Below are positions 51,536 to 60,225 of a DNA stretch of 64,000 nucleotides, piece by piece. The translations under genes and the position numbers were made by a program. Origin of the DNA: Marinibaculum sp040216765 (GTDB taxonomy: Bacteria > Pseudomonadota > Alphaproteobacteria > Ferrovibrionales > Ferrovibrionaceae); the NCBI GenBank assembly GCA_040216765.1, contig JAVJON010000037.1:186001-250000 (forward strand). Direction: 5' to 3'. The notes under the pieces were generated by a model. That model made no database searches and was not told where the DNA came from. It saw only the letters and a list, made by a program, of their open reading frames with translations. Every line of letters begins with the position of its first letter. Position 1 is the stretch's first letter.

Positions 51536-51575
51536 CGTCACCGCCGGGCGCGACCCACGGCTGTCCGGTTGAGCA
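51536..51575. repeat. Decayed hairpin repeat, copy B1
   Basis: CGTCACCGCCGGG-cgcga-CCCACGGCTGTCCGGTT resembles the left half of the paired elements, but the right arm no longer matches the left. The trailing TGTCCGGTT is the complement of the AACCGGACA flank seen at copies A3 and B4. Confidence 0.6.
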
Positions 51576-51664
51576 TGGCCGGCATTCGCTCAAGGCCGCG
51601 ACTTTGCCGGGCTTGCGGGGTCAAGCGCTGACGCTGGAGACGGATGTCCTTGCGTTCCTGCAAT

Positions 51665-51776
51665 CGTCACCACCGCGCTCGTCGCGGTGGTCCATGGTGC
51701 CGCCAGGTTCAATAATGGCCTGATCTTATTGAGGTGCGGCGCGATGGATGCACGGGACAAGCCCGCGCATGACGAA
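51665..51776. repeat. Paired hairpin repeat element, copy B2-B3
   Basis: The left hairpin is CCACCGCG-ctcgt-CGCGGTGG (51670-51690), preceded by CGTCA and followed by TCCAT. The right hairpin is TGCACGGG-acaag-CCCGCGCA (51749-51769), with one mismatch, followed by TGACGA. Orientation, stem length, loop length and flanks match copies A1, A2 and A4 some 45 kb away. Confidence 0.78.
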
Positions 51777-51811
51777 TCTATAAAACGCATGAGGCCGCAG
51801 AACAGCACTTA

Positions 51812-51846
51812 ACCGGACACCACCGGGACGAGCCCGGTGGTGACGA
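51812..51846. repeat. Single hairpin repeat, copy B4
   Basis: The AACCGGACA flank is followed by CCACCGGG-acgag-CCCGGTGG (51820-51840) and TGACGATG. It is the intact counterpart of copy A3. Confidence 0.75.
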
Positions 51847-51899
51847 TGAAAGACTTCACGGTCGATTGATTCACAAGCTCTGTGGCGGCACCGGCCCGC

Positions 51900-52163
51900 T
51901 CAGTCTTCCGCCGCTGTCCGCTCGCGTACCCATTTCAGCGCACCTTCGGCCATGCCCTTGAACTTCGGGTCGTCCGCCAGCGGCGCGACGAGCAGCGGCG
52001 TGTCGGGCGGCAGCTGCCACTTGATCCGGTGGTACAGCTTCGAGCGTGTCAGCCCGGTTTCGATCAGGTAGAGGTCCGGGTGCAGCGGGAAGAACTGCGC
52101 GTCGAGGTCGAGGCGCGGCCGGTCTTCCGCCCGCAGGTTGAAATAGGCCAGGTACAGGGTCAT
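51900..52163 (-). CDS. Small conserved-looking protein of unknown function
   Basis: This 87-residue protein is one I cannot assign. ATG 52163 has GGAGGA about 13 bases upstream. It begins MTLYLAYFNLRAEDRPRLDLDAQ and continues with FFPLHPDLYLIETGLTRSKLYHRIKWQLPPDTPLLVAPLADDPKFKGM; the mix of strands and charged turns looks like a compact folded cytoplasmic domain. It ends in a charged helix (EGALKWVRERTAAED). It lies 31 bases downstream of the AEC transporter on the same strand and is probably the last gene of that group. Confidence 0.7.
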   Translation of the reverse strand: MTLYLAYFNLRAEDRPRLDLDAQFFPLHPDLYLIETGLTRSKLYHRIKWQLPPDTPLLVAPLADDPKFKGMAEGALKWVRERTAAED

Positions 52164-52194
52164 GGCGGTCCCGGTCCTCCGTCGCTCTCGGGCC

Positions 52195-53160
52195 CTACCC
52201 GTCGAGTATGATCAGCACCACGGCGCTCAGGGTCACCGTCGCCGCGAAGGTCGAGATCAGGATCGCGCTGGACGACCGGCGCACATAGACCTCGTAGCCC
52301 TGCGCCATGATGAAGACATTGGCGGCGATCGGCATCGCCGCCTGCATCACGGCAATGCCGGCCAGGAATGGCGGCAGCTCCAGTGCCAGGGCCAGGGCCA
52401 GGGCCAGGGCCGGGTGGACCAGCAGCTTCAGCGCAGTGACCGTGCCCACCTCCGGCTTGCCCTCGCCCAGCTTCCGCCCCGCCAGGGTGGCGCCCAGGGC
52501 GAACAGCGCACAGGGCGCGGCGGCATCCGCCAGCAGGTTGCCGAAGGTCGCCACCGGTTGTACCAGGCGCAGGCCCGACAGCCCGAAGGCCAGGCCGCAG
52601 AAGGTGGCGATCACCAGCGGGTTGCGGACGATGCCGCGGCCGACCGCCAGAAGCACCTTTGCTAGCTGCGCCCGGTCGCCCCGGCCGACCTGGATCAGGG
52701 CCGTGGTCAGCGGAATGAAGATGATCTGGTCGGCGGTCACCGCCAGCACCGCGGCCAGCAGCGCCTCGTCGCCGAAGGCGAGCGCCACCATGGGGATCCC
52801 CATGAAGCCGACATTGCCGAAGGCAGAGCCCATGGCGAAGACCGCGCTCTGGTCGAGCGCCAGGCGGAACAGGCGCAGCGCGATCGCGAAACCCAGCGCA
52901 TAGACCAGGATGCCCGCCCCGGAATAGCTGGCCAGGAAGCGCCAGTCGAAGGATTCCGCGAAGGGGGCCTCGGCGATCTTCATGAACAGCATGGCCGGCA
53001 GGGCGAACCAGAAGACGAACTCCACCAGGCCGCGCACGGCTTCGGGCTTCAACAGCGGGGTATGCCCCGCGCCGTAGCCGGCGAAGATCAGCGCGAAGAA
53101 CGGCAGGACGATGTTCAGCAGGTCTTGCAAGCGGGGGCTTCCGGATGGGCCGCAGGGCAT
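52195..53160 (-). CDS. AEC-family (auxin efflux carrier-like) transporter
   Basis: This is a membrane protein of about 321 residues with roughly ten helices in two inverted halves. It has the typical start (LLNIVLPFFALIFAGYGAGHTPLL), PAMLFMKIAEAPF, and the central GSAFGNVGFMGIPMVALAFGD motif. ATG 53160 is used; a TTG at 53130 with GGAAG upstream would begin closer to the usual family start. The family exports or imports small organic anions. A run of GCCAGG hexamers at 52385-52408 encodes an Ala-Leu stretch in one helix. It lies 73 bases downstream of the flippase gene on the same strand. Confidence 0.9.
   Translation of the reverse strand: MPCGPSGSPRLQDLLNIVLPFFALIFAGYGAGHTPLLKPEAVRGLVEFVFWFALPAMLFMKIAEAPFAESFDWRFLASYSGAGILVYALGFAIALRLFRLALDQSAVFAMGSAFGNVGFMGIPMVALAFGDEALLAAVLAVTADQIIFIPLTTALIQVGRGDRAQLAKVLLAVGRGIVRNPLVIATFCGLAFGLSGLRLVQPVATFGNLLADAAAPCALFALGATLAGRKLGEGKPEVGTVTALKLLVHPALALALALALELPPFLAGIAVMQAAMPIAANVFIMAQGYEVYVRRSSSAILISTFAATVTLSAVVLIILDG
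52385..52408. repeat. GCCAGG hexanucleotide tandem repeat in the AEC gene
   Basis: Four perfect GCCAGG units encode alternating Leu and Ala within a membrane helix. The unit is a multiple of three, so copy changes would lengthen or shorten the helix without a frameshift. Confidence 0.75.
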
Positions 53161-53233
53161 GCGGGCGCCGCACAGGCAGGGGCATCCGGCCTGCGCCACG
53201 GCAGAAGGTCGAGGCGGTACACTGCAACGCCCG

Positions 53234-54607
53234 TCACCGCAATAGAGCGGGCCCGGCGCCGGGCTTGCGCAGCAGGCCGTAGCGCAGGATCGCGATCGCG
53301 GTCGTCGCCAGGGCAAGCCCGCCATAGCTGACAAGACTGGCCACCGCCGCGCCGAGGCCGCCCATTTCCGGGATCAGCACGGCATTGCCGGCGATGTTCA
53401 GCAGCAGCGCCGTCAGGGACAGCCAGAGCACGAGGCGCTGCGCATTGGCATATTGCAGCAACGGCAGTCCCAGGCCGCAGCAGCCGAGGAGGAATTCCAG
53501 CGCGGCAACGGTGACCAGGGCCGGTGCGGCGTCGGCATAGTCCGGCCCGAGCAGCGACAGGATCTCGGTCGGGAACAGGGCCATGCCGGCGAGCAGGAGG
53601 CCGTTCGCCGGCAACAGCACCGCGCAGCCCCAGCGGAACAGCCGGCGGCGCGTGGCGGCCTCGTCCGCGGCGCCGGCGATATGGCCGAGCAGCGGGGGCA
53701 GCAGGATCAGCATCGCCGCCAGCGGCAGCCCCAGCGGCCGGCACAGCCGGACGGCGGCGGCGAAATGCCCGGCTTCCGTCTCGCTGGGGCTGAGGATCTC
53801 GACCATCAGGATGTCGACCTGGAACATCGCGCCCGCCAGCACCGCCGTCACCATCATCGGCAGCGACAGCGCCACCCATTCCCGGATCGCGTAGCTGCCC
53901 GGTTCGCGCAGGCTGCGACGGAAGAAGCCGGGCACGACGGCAAGGTGGGTCAGCAAGGCCAGCAGGTAGCCGATGCCCAGCAGGATGAAGACCTGCGGCT
54001 CCGTCAGCCGCACCCCCAGGGCATGGGCGGCAAGGGCGGTCAGCAGCAGGAACAGCGGCGCGCCGATCTGCAGCGGCGCGACGGCAAAGAGGTAGAGCCG
54101 GAAGCCCCGCAGCAGCCGCGCGCTCAGCCGCGCCATGGCCAGCAGCGGTATCAGCCAGATCGCGACGATGTAGGGATGGGAAAGCGCTTCCCGGTCGCGC
54201 AGCACCATCCGCACCACGCCGGTATCGTGCAGCGCCTCGGCGATCAGGGCGGCAGCGAGGGCCAGGCCCAGGACAAGGGGCAGGAAGAACTTCAGGTAGC
54301 CGACAGCCAGGCGGAGGTCGCCGCGCCGCAGATATTCCGGCAGGAAGCGGGTGATCGAGCGCTCCGAGCCGAGCATCGCGATGTTCACGCCGGCGCCGAG
54401 CGCGGCCATGCCGGCGATCAGGTCGCCATAGCCGGCAGGGGCCAGCATGCGGCCGAGGGCGATCGTCAGGCCGAACTGGACGGCGGCATTGACGATCGTC
54501 AGGCCCAGGATGCCGATGCTGCGGCGGCCGATCCGCTCCAGCAGGGCGCCGCCATCGCCCGCCGGCCCGGGCCCGCTGCCTCCCGGTTCAGCCGATCCGG
54601 ATGCCAT
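53234..54607 (-). CDS. Polysaccharide/lipid flippase (MOP superfamily)
   Basis: This protein is about 457 residues long with some twelve to fourteen membrane helices. ATG 54607 lies 20 bases inside the end of the upstream thioesterase gene, implying translational coupling. The first helix region (RSIGILGLTIVNAAVQFGLTIALGRMLAPAGYGDLIAGMAALG) is typical of Wzx/RfbX-like flippases, as are EWVALSLPMMVTAVLAGAMFQVDILMVEIL and GHFAAAVRLCRPLGLPLAAMLILLPPLLG in the second half. It would flip a lipid-linked saccharide or another amphiphile across the inner membrane. No glycosyltransferase genes are nearby, which is unusual for a Wzx and leaves the cargo open. Confidence 0.88.
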   Translation of the reverse strand: MASGSAEPGGSGPGPAGDGGALLERIGRRSIGILGLTIVNAAVQFGLTIALGRMLAPAGYGDLIAGMAALGAGVNIAMLGSERSITRFLPEYLRRGDLRLAVGYLKFFLPLVLGLALAAALIAEALHDTGVVRMVLRDREALSHPYIVAIWLIPLLAMARLSARLLRGFRLYLFAVAPLQIGAPLFLLLTALAAHALGVRLTEPQVFILLGIGYLLALLTHLAVVPGFFRRSLREPGSYAIREWVALSLPMMVTAVLAGAMFQVDILMVEILSPSETEAGHFAAAVRLCRPLGLPLAAMLILLPPLLGHIAGAADEAATRRRLFRWGCAVLLPANGLLLAGMALFPTEILSLLGPDYADAAPALVTVAALEFLLGCCGLGLPLLQYANAQRLVLWLSLTALLLNIAGNAVLIPEMGGLGAAVASLVSYGGLALATTAIAILRYGLLRKPGAGPALLR

Positions 54608-55520
54608 CGGTCCGGCTGCGCACCCAGTCCGGCGGCGGGACCGCCCGCCGCGCCTGGGCGTCGATGAAGACCCCGACGACGTCGGCGCGCGCGACCGGCG
54701 CGCCGGTCGCCGCATCCTCCAGGACATGGACGAAGCGCCAGGCCTTGCGGCCCGCGACGGCGGCCATGCCGGTGAACATGACGAAGGCGTCCCCGGCCCG
54801 CATCGGCCGGTCATAGACCACCCGGTATTCCAGCGCCGCGCTGGACAGGCCGGCCCGCAGCAGGTCCTTCGGGTCCAGGCCAAGGGCGGTCATCAGGCCC
54901 ATGCCGGCATCGCTGAAGGCGCCGAAAAAGCGCTTGGTGGTGGCCAGGCCATGCTGGTCGCAGTCCCAGGTGTTGACGACGCCACGCAGGCATTCCCGCA
55001 TGCCGGGCAGGCGGCCGTCCGGCAGGGTCACCGGCCAGGGCGCCAGCAGGTCGGCCTCCTCCCCCAGCTCCGCCGCCGCGGCCAGGGGGGCCGGGCCGGC
55101 CGGCCAGTCGCGCAGCGACAGGTCCTCCCCGTCGTGCAGCGCCATCTCGACGACGCAATCGGTCGAGGGACGGCCGCTGATCGCCTCGCGCATGCGCGAC
55201 AGGACCGTCACGGTGCGGGCATCCGGCCCGGGCAGGACGGCGGCATCGGTGACCGCGATCTCGCCCAGGCGGAACTCCTTGCGATAGGTCACGCGCTGGC
55301 GCCGCGGAAACGGCACCGCGCCCGCCGCCGCCAGCGCGGCCGGCCCGCAGCCATGCGCCAGCAGGGCGTGGGTTGCGGCTTCGGCAAACCACAGCGCGTA
55401 GAACTGCACGTTCAGATGCCCCCACTGGTCGCATTGCCAGGGATAGACCGAACCGGTCTGGGCGCGCATCAGCGGCGCGGCGGGCGGGTGCAGCTGGGCC
55501 GCTGCCACCGGCGCGGTCAC
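54588..55520 (-). CDS. Double-hotdog acyl-CoA thioesterase
   Basis: This is a 310-residue protein with two 4HBT hotdog domains in tandem. The GTG at 55520 overlaps the stop of the upstream gene (GTGA), so I take it as the start. Domain one shows YPWQCDQWGHLNVQFYALWF and YRKEFRLGEIAVTDAAV; domain two shows VNTWDCDQHGLATTKRFFGAF and LEYRVVYDRPMRAGDAFVMF. The catalytic Asp of the 4HBT family sits in the CDQWGH segment; in the second copy the conserved His is shifted (CDQHGL), so it may be degenerate. It hydrolyses an acyl-CoA to the free acid and CoA. It is sandwiched between another thioesterase and a flippase with overlapping ends. Confidence 0.87.
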   Translation of the reverse strand: MTAPVAAAQLHPPAAPLMRAQTGSVYPWQCDQWGHLNVQFYALWFAEAATHALLAHGCGPAALAAAGAVPFPRRQRVTYRKEFRLGEIAVTDAAVLPGPDARTVTVLSRMREAISGRPSTDCVVEMALHDGEDLSLRDWPAGPAPLAAAAELGEEADLLAPWPVTLPDGRLPGMRECLRGVVNTWDCDQHGLATTKRFFGAFSDAGMGLMTALGLDPKDLLRAGLSSAALEYRVVYDRPMRAGDAFVMFTGMAAVAGRKAWRFVHVLEDAATGAPVARADVVGVFIDAQARRAVPPPDWVRSRTDGIRIG

Positions 55521-55948
55521 GCCGCTTCCCTCGCCACCAGGTAGGGCTGCGCCATGGCGACGACATCGTCGGGCAGGGGAACCGCGCGCCGGGCGGTCAG
55601 GTCCATGCAGATGCACAGCACATCGGCCTCGAAGGCGAGTTCGCCGGTTTCCGCATTGTACAGCCGGTGGTGCAGGCGGATCTTCCTGCCGCCGATCGCG
55701 GCGATGCCGCTCTGCACGACGATCGGCGCGCCGGCGCGCAGTTCCCGGCGATAGTCGATCTCCTGATGGACCGCCACCAGGCCCAGATTGCGCCGCGCCA
55801 CGGCATCGCCGGCCATGTCGATCAGGCCCATCAGGGTGCCGAACCCGTCGGAGATCCGGCCGACATAGAACTGCACGTTCAGATGGCCGTAATGGTCGCA
55901 CTCCCACGCGTGCACGCAGCCGCGGTAGGTCTCAACATAGCCCGTCAC
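55517..55948 (-). CDS. Single-hotdog acyl-CoA thioesterase
   Basis: This is a protein of about 143 residues. No ATG is available, so the GTG at 55948 with GGGA upstream is the likely start (VTGYVETYRGCVHAWECDHYGHLNVQFYVGR). The DHYGHLN segment is the 4HBT active-site motif with catalytic Asp. YRRELRAGAPIVVQSGIAAI and LHHRLYNAETGELAFEADVLCICMDL complete the hotdog fold. It resembles the first domain of the next gene, so the two probably arose by duplication. Its stop overlaps the next start by four bases (GTGA). The promoter should lie in the 211-bp gap shared with the SCP2 gene. Confidence 0.87.
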   Translation of the reverse strand: MTGYVETYRGCVHAWECDHYGHLNVQFYVGRISDGFGTLMGLIDMAGDAVARRNLGLVAVHQEIDYRRELRAGAPIVVQSGIAAIGGRKIRLHHRLYNAETGELAFEADVLCICMDLTARRAVPLPDDVVAMAQPYLVAREAA

Positions 55949-56159
55949 ACTGGCATTCCCGCTGTGATGTCCGCACCCATTGCAAGGCCCGGATACTCGC
56001 AGAGCATGCCCGGGCCGTCGACGCCGGAACGACGGCCGCGGACAGTCTTTCCCGGGCTGCCGCCCAGTCTTCCCCGGGCTGCCGCAATGCACTAACGTGC
56101 CGCAACCTTGGGTCGGCCCGGCAGGAAGCGGGCCTTCCCCGTTCCAGGAGAATGCAGAG

Positions 56160-56459
<300 letters not shown>

Positions 56460-56655
56460 CCCCTTCGGACAGGCGGCCCGCGCCTATCCGATGACGGCGA
56501 CCTGGTTCCGGCCGCGTGGGGAATCTGCAGCGGGCTCACCCGCCAGGCAGATCCGCTCGGCCATTGCCCTTGCACCCTCTGCCATCGGGTAGCGCCCCGC
56601 GGGTCCCCCTACGGGATTTCGGGCGCCGGGCGGGACACCGCCTGGCCGGGCTTGC

Positions 56656-58233
56656 CTATCCCACCTGGCGGTCCTGGCCGGTCCAGTACTTCGCGCGCAG
56701 CGCCTTCTTGTCGGGCTTGCCCAGCGCGGTGAGCGGGATCTCGGCGGCGAATTCGACCTCCTTCGGCGCATAGACGCCGCCCTTGGCGTCGCGGACGAAG
56801 CGGATCACCTCCTCGGCCGCCAGGTCGGAACCGGGGCGGGCGACGATCACCGCCTTGACCATCTCGCCCCATTTCGGGTGCGGCACGCCGATGATCGCGG
56901 CCATCGAGATCGCCGGATGGGTGGTCAGCACGTCCTCGATCTCGCGGGGGTAGACGTTGAATCCGCCGGAGATGATCATGTCCTTGGCGCGGTCGACGAT
57001 GAAATAGTAGCCGTCCGCATCCATCCGGGCCATGTCGCCGGTATGCAGCCAGCCGCCCGCCAGGGTCTGCGCGTTCTCCTCCGGCCGCTTCCAGTACTCG
57101 TCCATCACCAGCGGCCCGCGGGCGCAGATCTCGCCGACCTGCCCGTCCGGCACCTCGTTGCCGTCCTCGTCCAGCAGCGCGACCTGCACGCCGATCACCG
57201 CCATGCCGCAGGACGCAAAGAGATGCGGCCGCGCCGGGTCATGATCGACCTTGCGCAGCGCGGTGATGCAGTTCGGCACCTCGGTCTGGCCGTAGAGCTG
57301 CATGAAGACCGGGCCGAACACCTCCATCGCCTCCACCAGGCGGGTCGGCGACATCGGCGCGGCGCCGTAGATCATCAGCTCCATGCTCGACAGGTCGGTG
57401 TCGCGGATCTTCGGATGGTCCAGCAGCACGTAGATCATCGTCGGCACCAGGAAGGCGACCGTGATCCGCTTGCGCTCCAGCACCTCCAGGAAGCCCGCCG
57501 GGTCGAAGCCCGGCTCGATCACGAAGGTGCCGCCCTGGTACAGGGTCGGGAGCCAGAGCACGCCGGAGGCATGGCTGATCGGGGTGGCGGCCAGGGTGCG
57601 GACCTCGGCCGGCCATTCCCATTCGGCGAGCATGATCATCACTGCCGCGACGAAAGAGCGGTGGCGATGCACCACCCCTTTCGGCCGGCCGGTGGTGCCG
57701 CCGGTATAGGCGACCCAGACGATGTCGTCGGCCTCGCCCTCAACGGTCAGCGGGCCGGGCTCGAAACCGTCGGCGGCGGGCCAGAGCGCGGTGCCCAGCT
57801 GCTCCGGCGCCGGATCGGTCTCGTAGGTGAAGATCCGCAGATGCGGCACGCGGGCCGCGAGCGCGGCGCCCTTCTCGGTGAACCTGCGTTCGTCGACGAT
57901 CAGCGCGGCGACCTCGGAATCCGCAAGGATGAAGGCATGGTCGTCCTCCGATCCCAGGGGGTGCAGGTAGGTGATCCGCATGCCCATGATCGCCGCCGCG
58001 GTGGTCAGGATCATCGCTTCCGGACGGTTGGCGGTCAGCTGCGCCATGCCGTCGCCGCGCTTCAGCCCGGCCGCCTTCAAGGCCTGGATGACCTGCGAGA
58101 CCCGCTCCTCCATCTGCCGGTAGGTCCATTGCCGGTCCAGATAGTCCAGCGCGATGCGGTCCGGATAGCGGCGCATGGCCCGCAGGGCCAGGTCGCCGAA
58201 GCGGCAATACTGATAGACGTCCTGCGGTCCCAT
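56656..58233 (-). CDS. Acyl-CoA synthetase (ANL family)
   Basis: This is a 525-residue adenylate-forming ligase. The P-loop (A3) reads VAYTGGTTGRPKGVVH; A5 is LYGQTEV; A7 is GGWLHTGDMARMDADGYYFIVDRAKDMIISGGFNVYPREIE; the A10 lysine is in LTALGKPDKKALRAKYW. It activates a carboxylic acid with ATP and joins it to CoA. The chain specificity is not readable; LHPLGSEDDHAFILADSE at the substrate side resembles the FadD3/FadK-type group rather than long-chain FadD. It is transcribed in the same direction as the second ligase, whose stop lies 97 bases upstream. Confidence 0.92.
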   Translation of the reverse strand: MGPQDVYQYCRFGDLALRAMRRYPDRIALDYLDRQWTYRQMEERVSQVIQALKAAGLKRGDGMAQLTANRPEAMILTTAAAIMGMRITYLHPLGSEDDHAFILADSEVAALIVDERRFTEKGAALAARVPHLRIFTYETDPAPEQLGTALWPAADGFEPGPLTVEGEADDIVWVAYTGGTTGRPKGVVHRHRSFVAAVMIMLAEWEWPAEVRTLAATPISHASGVLWLPTLYQGGTFVIEPGFDPAGFLEVLERKRITVAFLVPTMIYVLLDHPKIRDTDLSSMELMIYGAAPMSPTRLVEAMEVFGPVFMQLYGQTEVPNCITALRKVDHDPARPHLFASCGMAVIGVQVALLDEDGNEVPDGQVGEICARGPLVMDEYWKRPEENAQTLAGGWLHTGDMARMDADGYYFIVDRAKDMIISGGFNVYPREIEDVLTTHPAISMAAIIGVPHPKWGEMVKAVIVARPGSDLAAEEVIRFVRDAKGGVYAPKEVEFAAEIPLTALGKPDKKALRAKYWTGQDRQVG

Positions 58234-58330
58234 CGCGCGGATTCCTCTTCGTGCCGCCCCGCCGGTCGGGGCAGGGCCGATATGTTGTGTGCCAGTTGCG
58301 CCCCGGGCGGAGGCCCGCCGGGGCGGCGCC

Positions 58331-60049
58331 TCAATCGCCGGTCGCGGCCTTGGGCCGGGAGGCCTCGTATTTCTGCTGTTCCTCGGCCACCAGTTCCTTC
58401 TTCGACAGCTTGCCGATCGGGGTCTTGGGGAGCTCCGCGCGGATCTCCAGCTGGGTCGGCATTTCGTGCTTGCCCAGCTTGTCCTTCAGGAAGGTCTGCA
58501 GCTGCTCGATGCTGATGGCGGCGGCCCCCTCCCGCAGCTTGAGGAAGGCCTTGGCGGACTGCCCGCGATACTCGTCGGGGATGCCGATCACGGTGCATTC
58601 GGCGACATCGGGATGCTCGTAGATCGCCTCCTCGATGTTGCGCGGATAGACGTTGAAGCCGCCGGACAGGATCATGTCCTTCATCCGGTCGACGATGAAG
58701 ATATAGCCGTCCTCGTCCATGTAGCCGACATCGCCGGTATGGAAGCGGCCGCCCTTGAAGGCCTCCTCCGTCGCCTCGGGCTTGTTCCAGTAGCCCTTCA
58801 TGATGTTCGGGCCGGTGATGCAGATCTCGCCCCGCTCGCCCTGCGGCAGCAGCTTCATCGGGTCGTCGATATCGGTGATCTCGATCAGGATGCCGGGCAG
58901 CGGCACGCCGCAGCTGCCGGGCTTGCCCGACTTCGCCAGCGGCTGCGAGGTGCCGACCGGCGAGGTCTCGGTCATGCCCCAGCCCTCGCTCAGCACGCCG
59001 CCGGTCAGCTTCTCGAACTTCAGCTTGGTCTCCACCGGCAGCGGCGCGCCGCCGGAGCCGCAGAACTTCAGGGTCGACAGGTCGTACTTGCCGGAATCCA
59101 GCGCCCCGTTGATGGCGGCGAACATGGTCGGCACGCCGGGCAGCACGGTGATCTTCTTCTTCTCGACATCCTTCAGCACCGCCTCCAGCTCGAAGCGCGG
59201 ATGCAGCACCATCAGGGAGCCGGAGCCGAAGGCGCGCAGCATCACCGCGCTGAGGCCATAGATGTGGAACATCGGCAGCACCACCAGGGTGCGCTCCTCC
59301 CCATCCTTCAGGAACGGCTCGTCGCCGGCGCCGGTCCACAGCGCCAGGATCTGCACTGCCACGGTGATGTTGGCATGGGTCAGCATCGCGCCCTTCGGCA
59401 GGCCGGTGGTGCCGCCGGTATATTGCAGCAGCGCCACCTCCTCCACCGGGTCGGCGACCGGATGCGGGGTGTAGCGGCCGTCATTGTCCAGCAGGTCGCT
59501 GAACCACAGGTGGCTGTCGTCCACCGGGACCTTGGCGATGTCCTTGCCCTTGACCAGCGGGAACAGGAGGTTCTTCGGGAAGGGCAGCACGTCCTGCATC
59601 TTGCCCACGATCAGCTTGCGCAGCCGGGTCTTGCCCAGCATCGCGGCCATCCGCGGATAGAGCACGTTCAGGTGCAGGGTCACCATGATGTCGGTGCGGC
59701 TGTCCTCGATCTTGTGCAGCAGCTCGCGCTCCGCATCCAGCGGGCTGTAGTTCACCACCCGGCCGCCGGCCTTCAGGATGCCGAAGAAGGCGATCACGTA
59801 TTGCGGGCAGTTCGGCAGGAACAGGCCGACATGCACGCCGGGCCCGACACCCAGGTCCTGGAAGCCCTTTGCCGCCTTCGCGACCAGCGCGCCGACCTCG
59901 CGGTAGCTGTAGGTCTTGTCCATGAAGTCCAGGCAGGGATGGTCGCCCCAGCGCGCCACCGTCTCGTCGAAATACTCGGGCAGGCCGGTGGGGCGGAATT
60001 CCTGTTCCCAGGTCACGCCTTGCGGATAGTCCTTTTCCCAGATCTGCAT
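58331..60049 (-). CDS. fadD: Long-chain fatty acid-CoA ligase
   Basis: This 572-residue ligase starts at ATG 60049 with GGAGG upstream (MQIWEKDYPQGVTWEQEFRP). The family motifs are LLQYTGGTTGLPKGAMLTHAN, GWGMTETSPVG, GGRFHTGDVGYMDEDGYIFIVDRMKDMILSGGFNVYPRNIEE and PKTPIGKLSKKELV. The internal segment LPFPKNLLFPLVKGKDIAKVP is typical of alphaproteobacterial FadD. It activates long-chain fatty acids at the inner membrane and feeds the beta-oxidation island 10 kb away. The C-terminus ends in a charged tail (EEQQKYEASRPKAATGD). Confidence 0.93.
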   Translation of the reverse strand: MQIWEKDYPQGVTWEQEFRPTGLPEYFDETVARWGDHPCLDFMDKTYSYREVGALVAKAAKGFQDLGVGPGVHVGLFLPNCPQYVIAFFGILKAGGRVVNYSPLDAERELLHKIEDSRTDIMVTLHLNVLYPRMAAMLGKTRLRKLIVGKMQDVLPFPKNLLFPLVKGKDIAKVPVDDSHLWFSDLLDNDGRYTPHPVADPVEEVALLQYTGGTTGLPKGAMLTHANITVAVQILALWTGAGDEPFLKDGEERTLVVLPMFHIYGLSAVMLRAFGSGSLMVLHPRFELEAVLKDVEKKKITVLPGVPTMFAAINGALDSGKYDLSTLKFCGSGGAPLPVETKLKFEKLTGGVLSEGWGMTETSPVGTSQPLAKSGKPGSCGVPLPGILIEITDIDDPMKLLPQGERGEICITGPNIMKGYWNKPEATEEAFKGGRFHTGDVGYMDEDGYIFIVDRMKDMILSGGFNVYPRNIEEAIYEHPDVAECTVIGIPDEYRGQSAKAFLKLREGAAAISIEQLQTFLKDKLGKHEMPTQLEIRAELPKTPIGKLSKKELVAEEQQKYEASRPKAATGD

Positions 60050-60225
60050 CGCGTTTCCTCCCGGATGGCAGGCCGCTCCCACGTCCGATAGCGGTCGGGC
60101 GCGCGGCGATTCGTTGGCGGCATTATGACGCGACTCTGTGCGGTATGCCCGCAAAAGCGTCAACAGGCCGCACCGTCATCCCGCGGGAAAGCCGACAGGG
60201 GGCGAACAGACCGGAGGGGCCGCCC

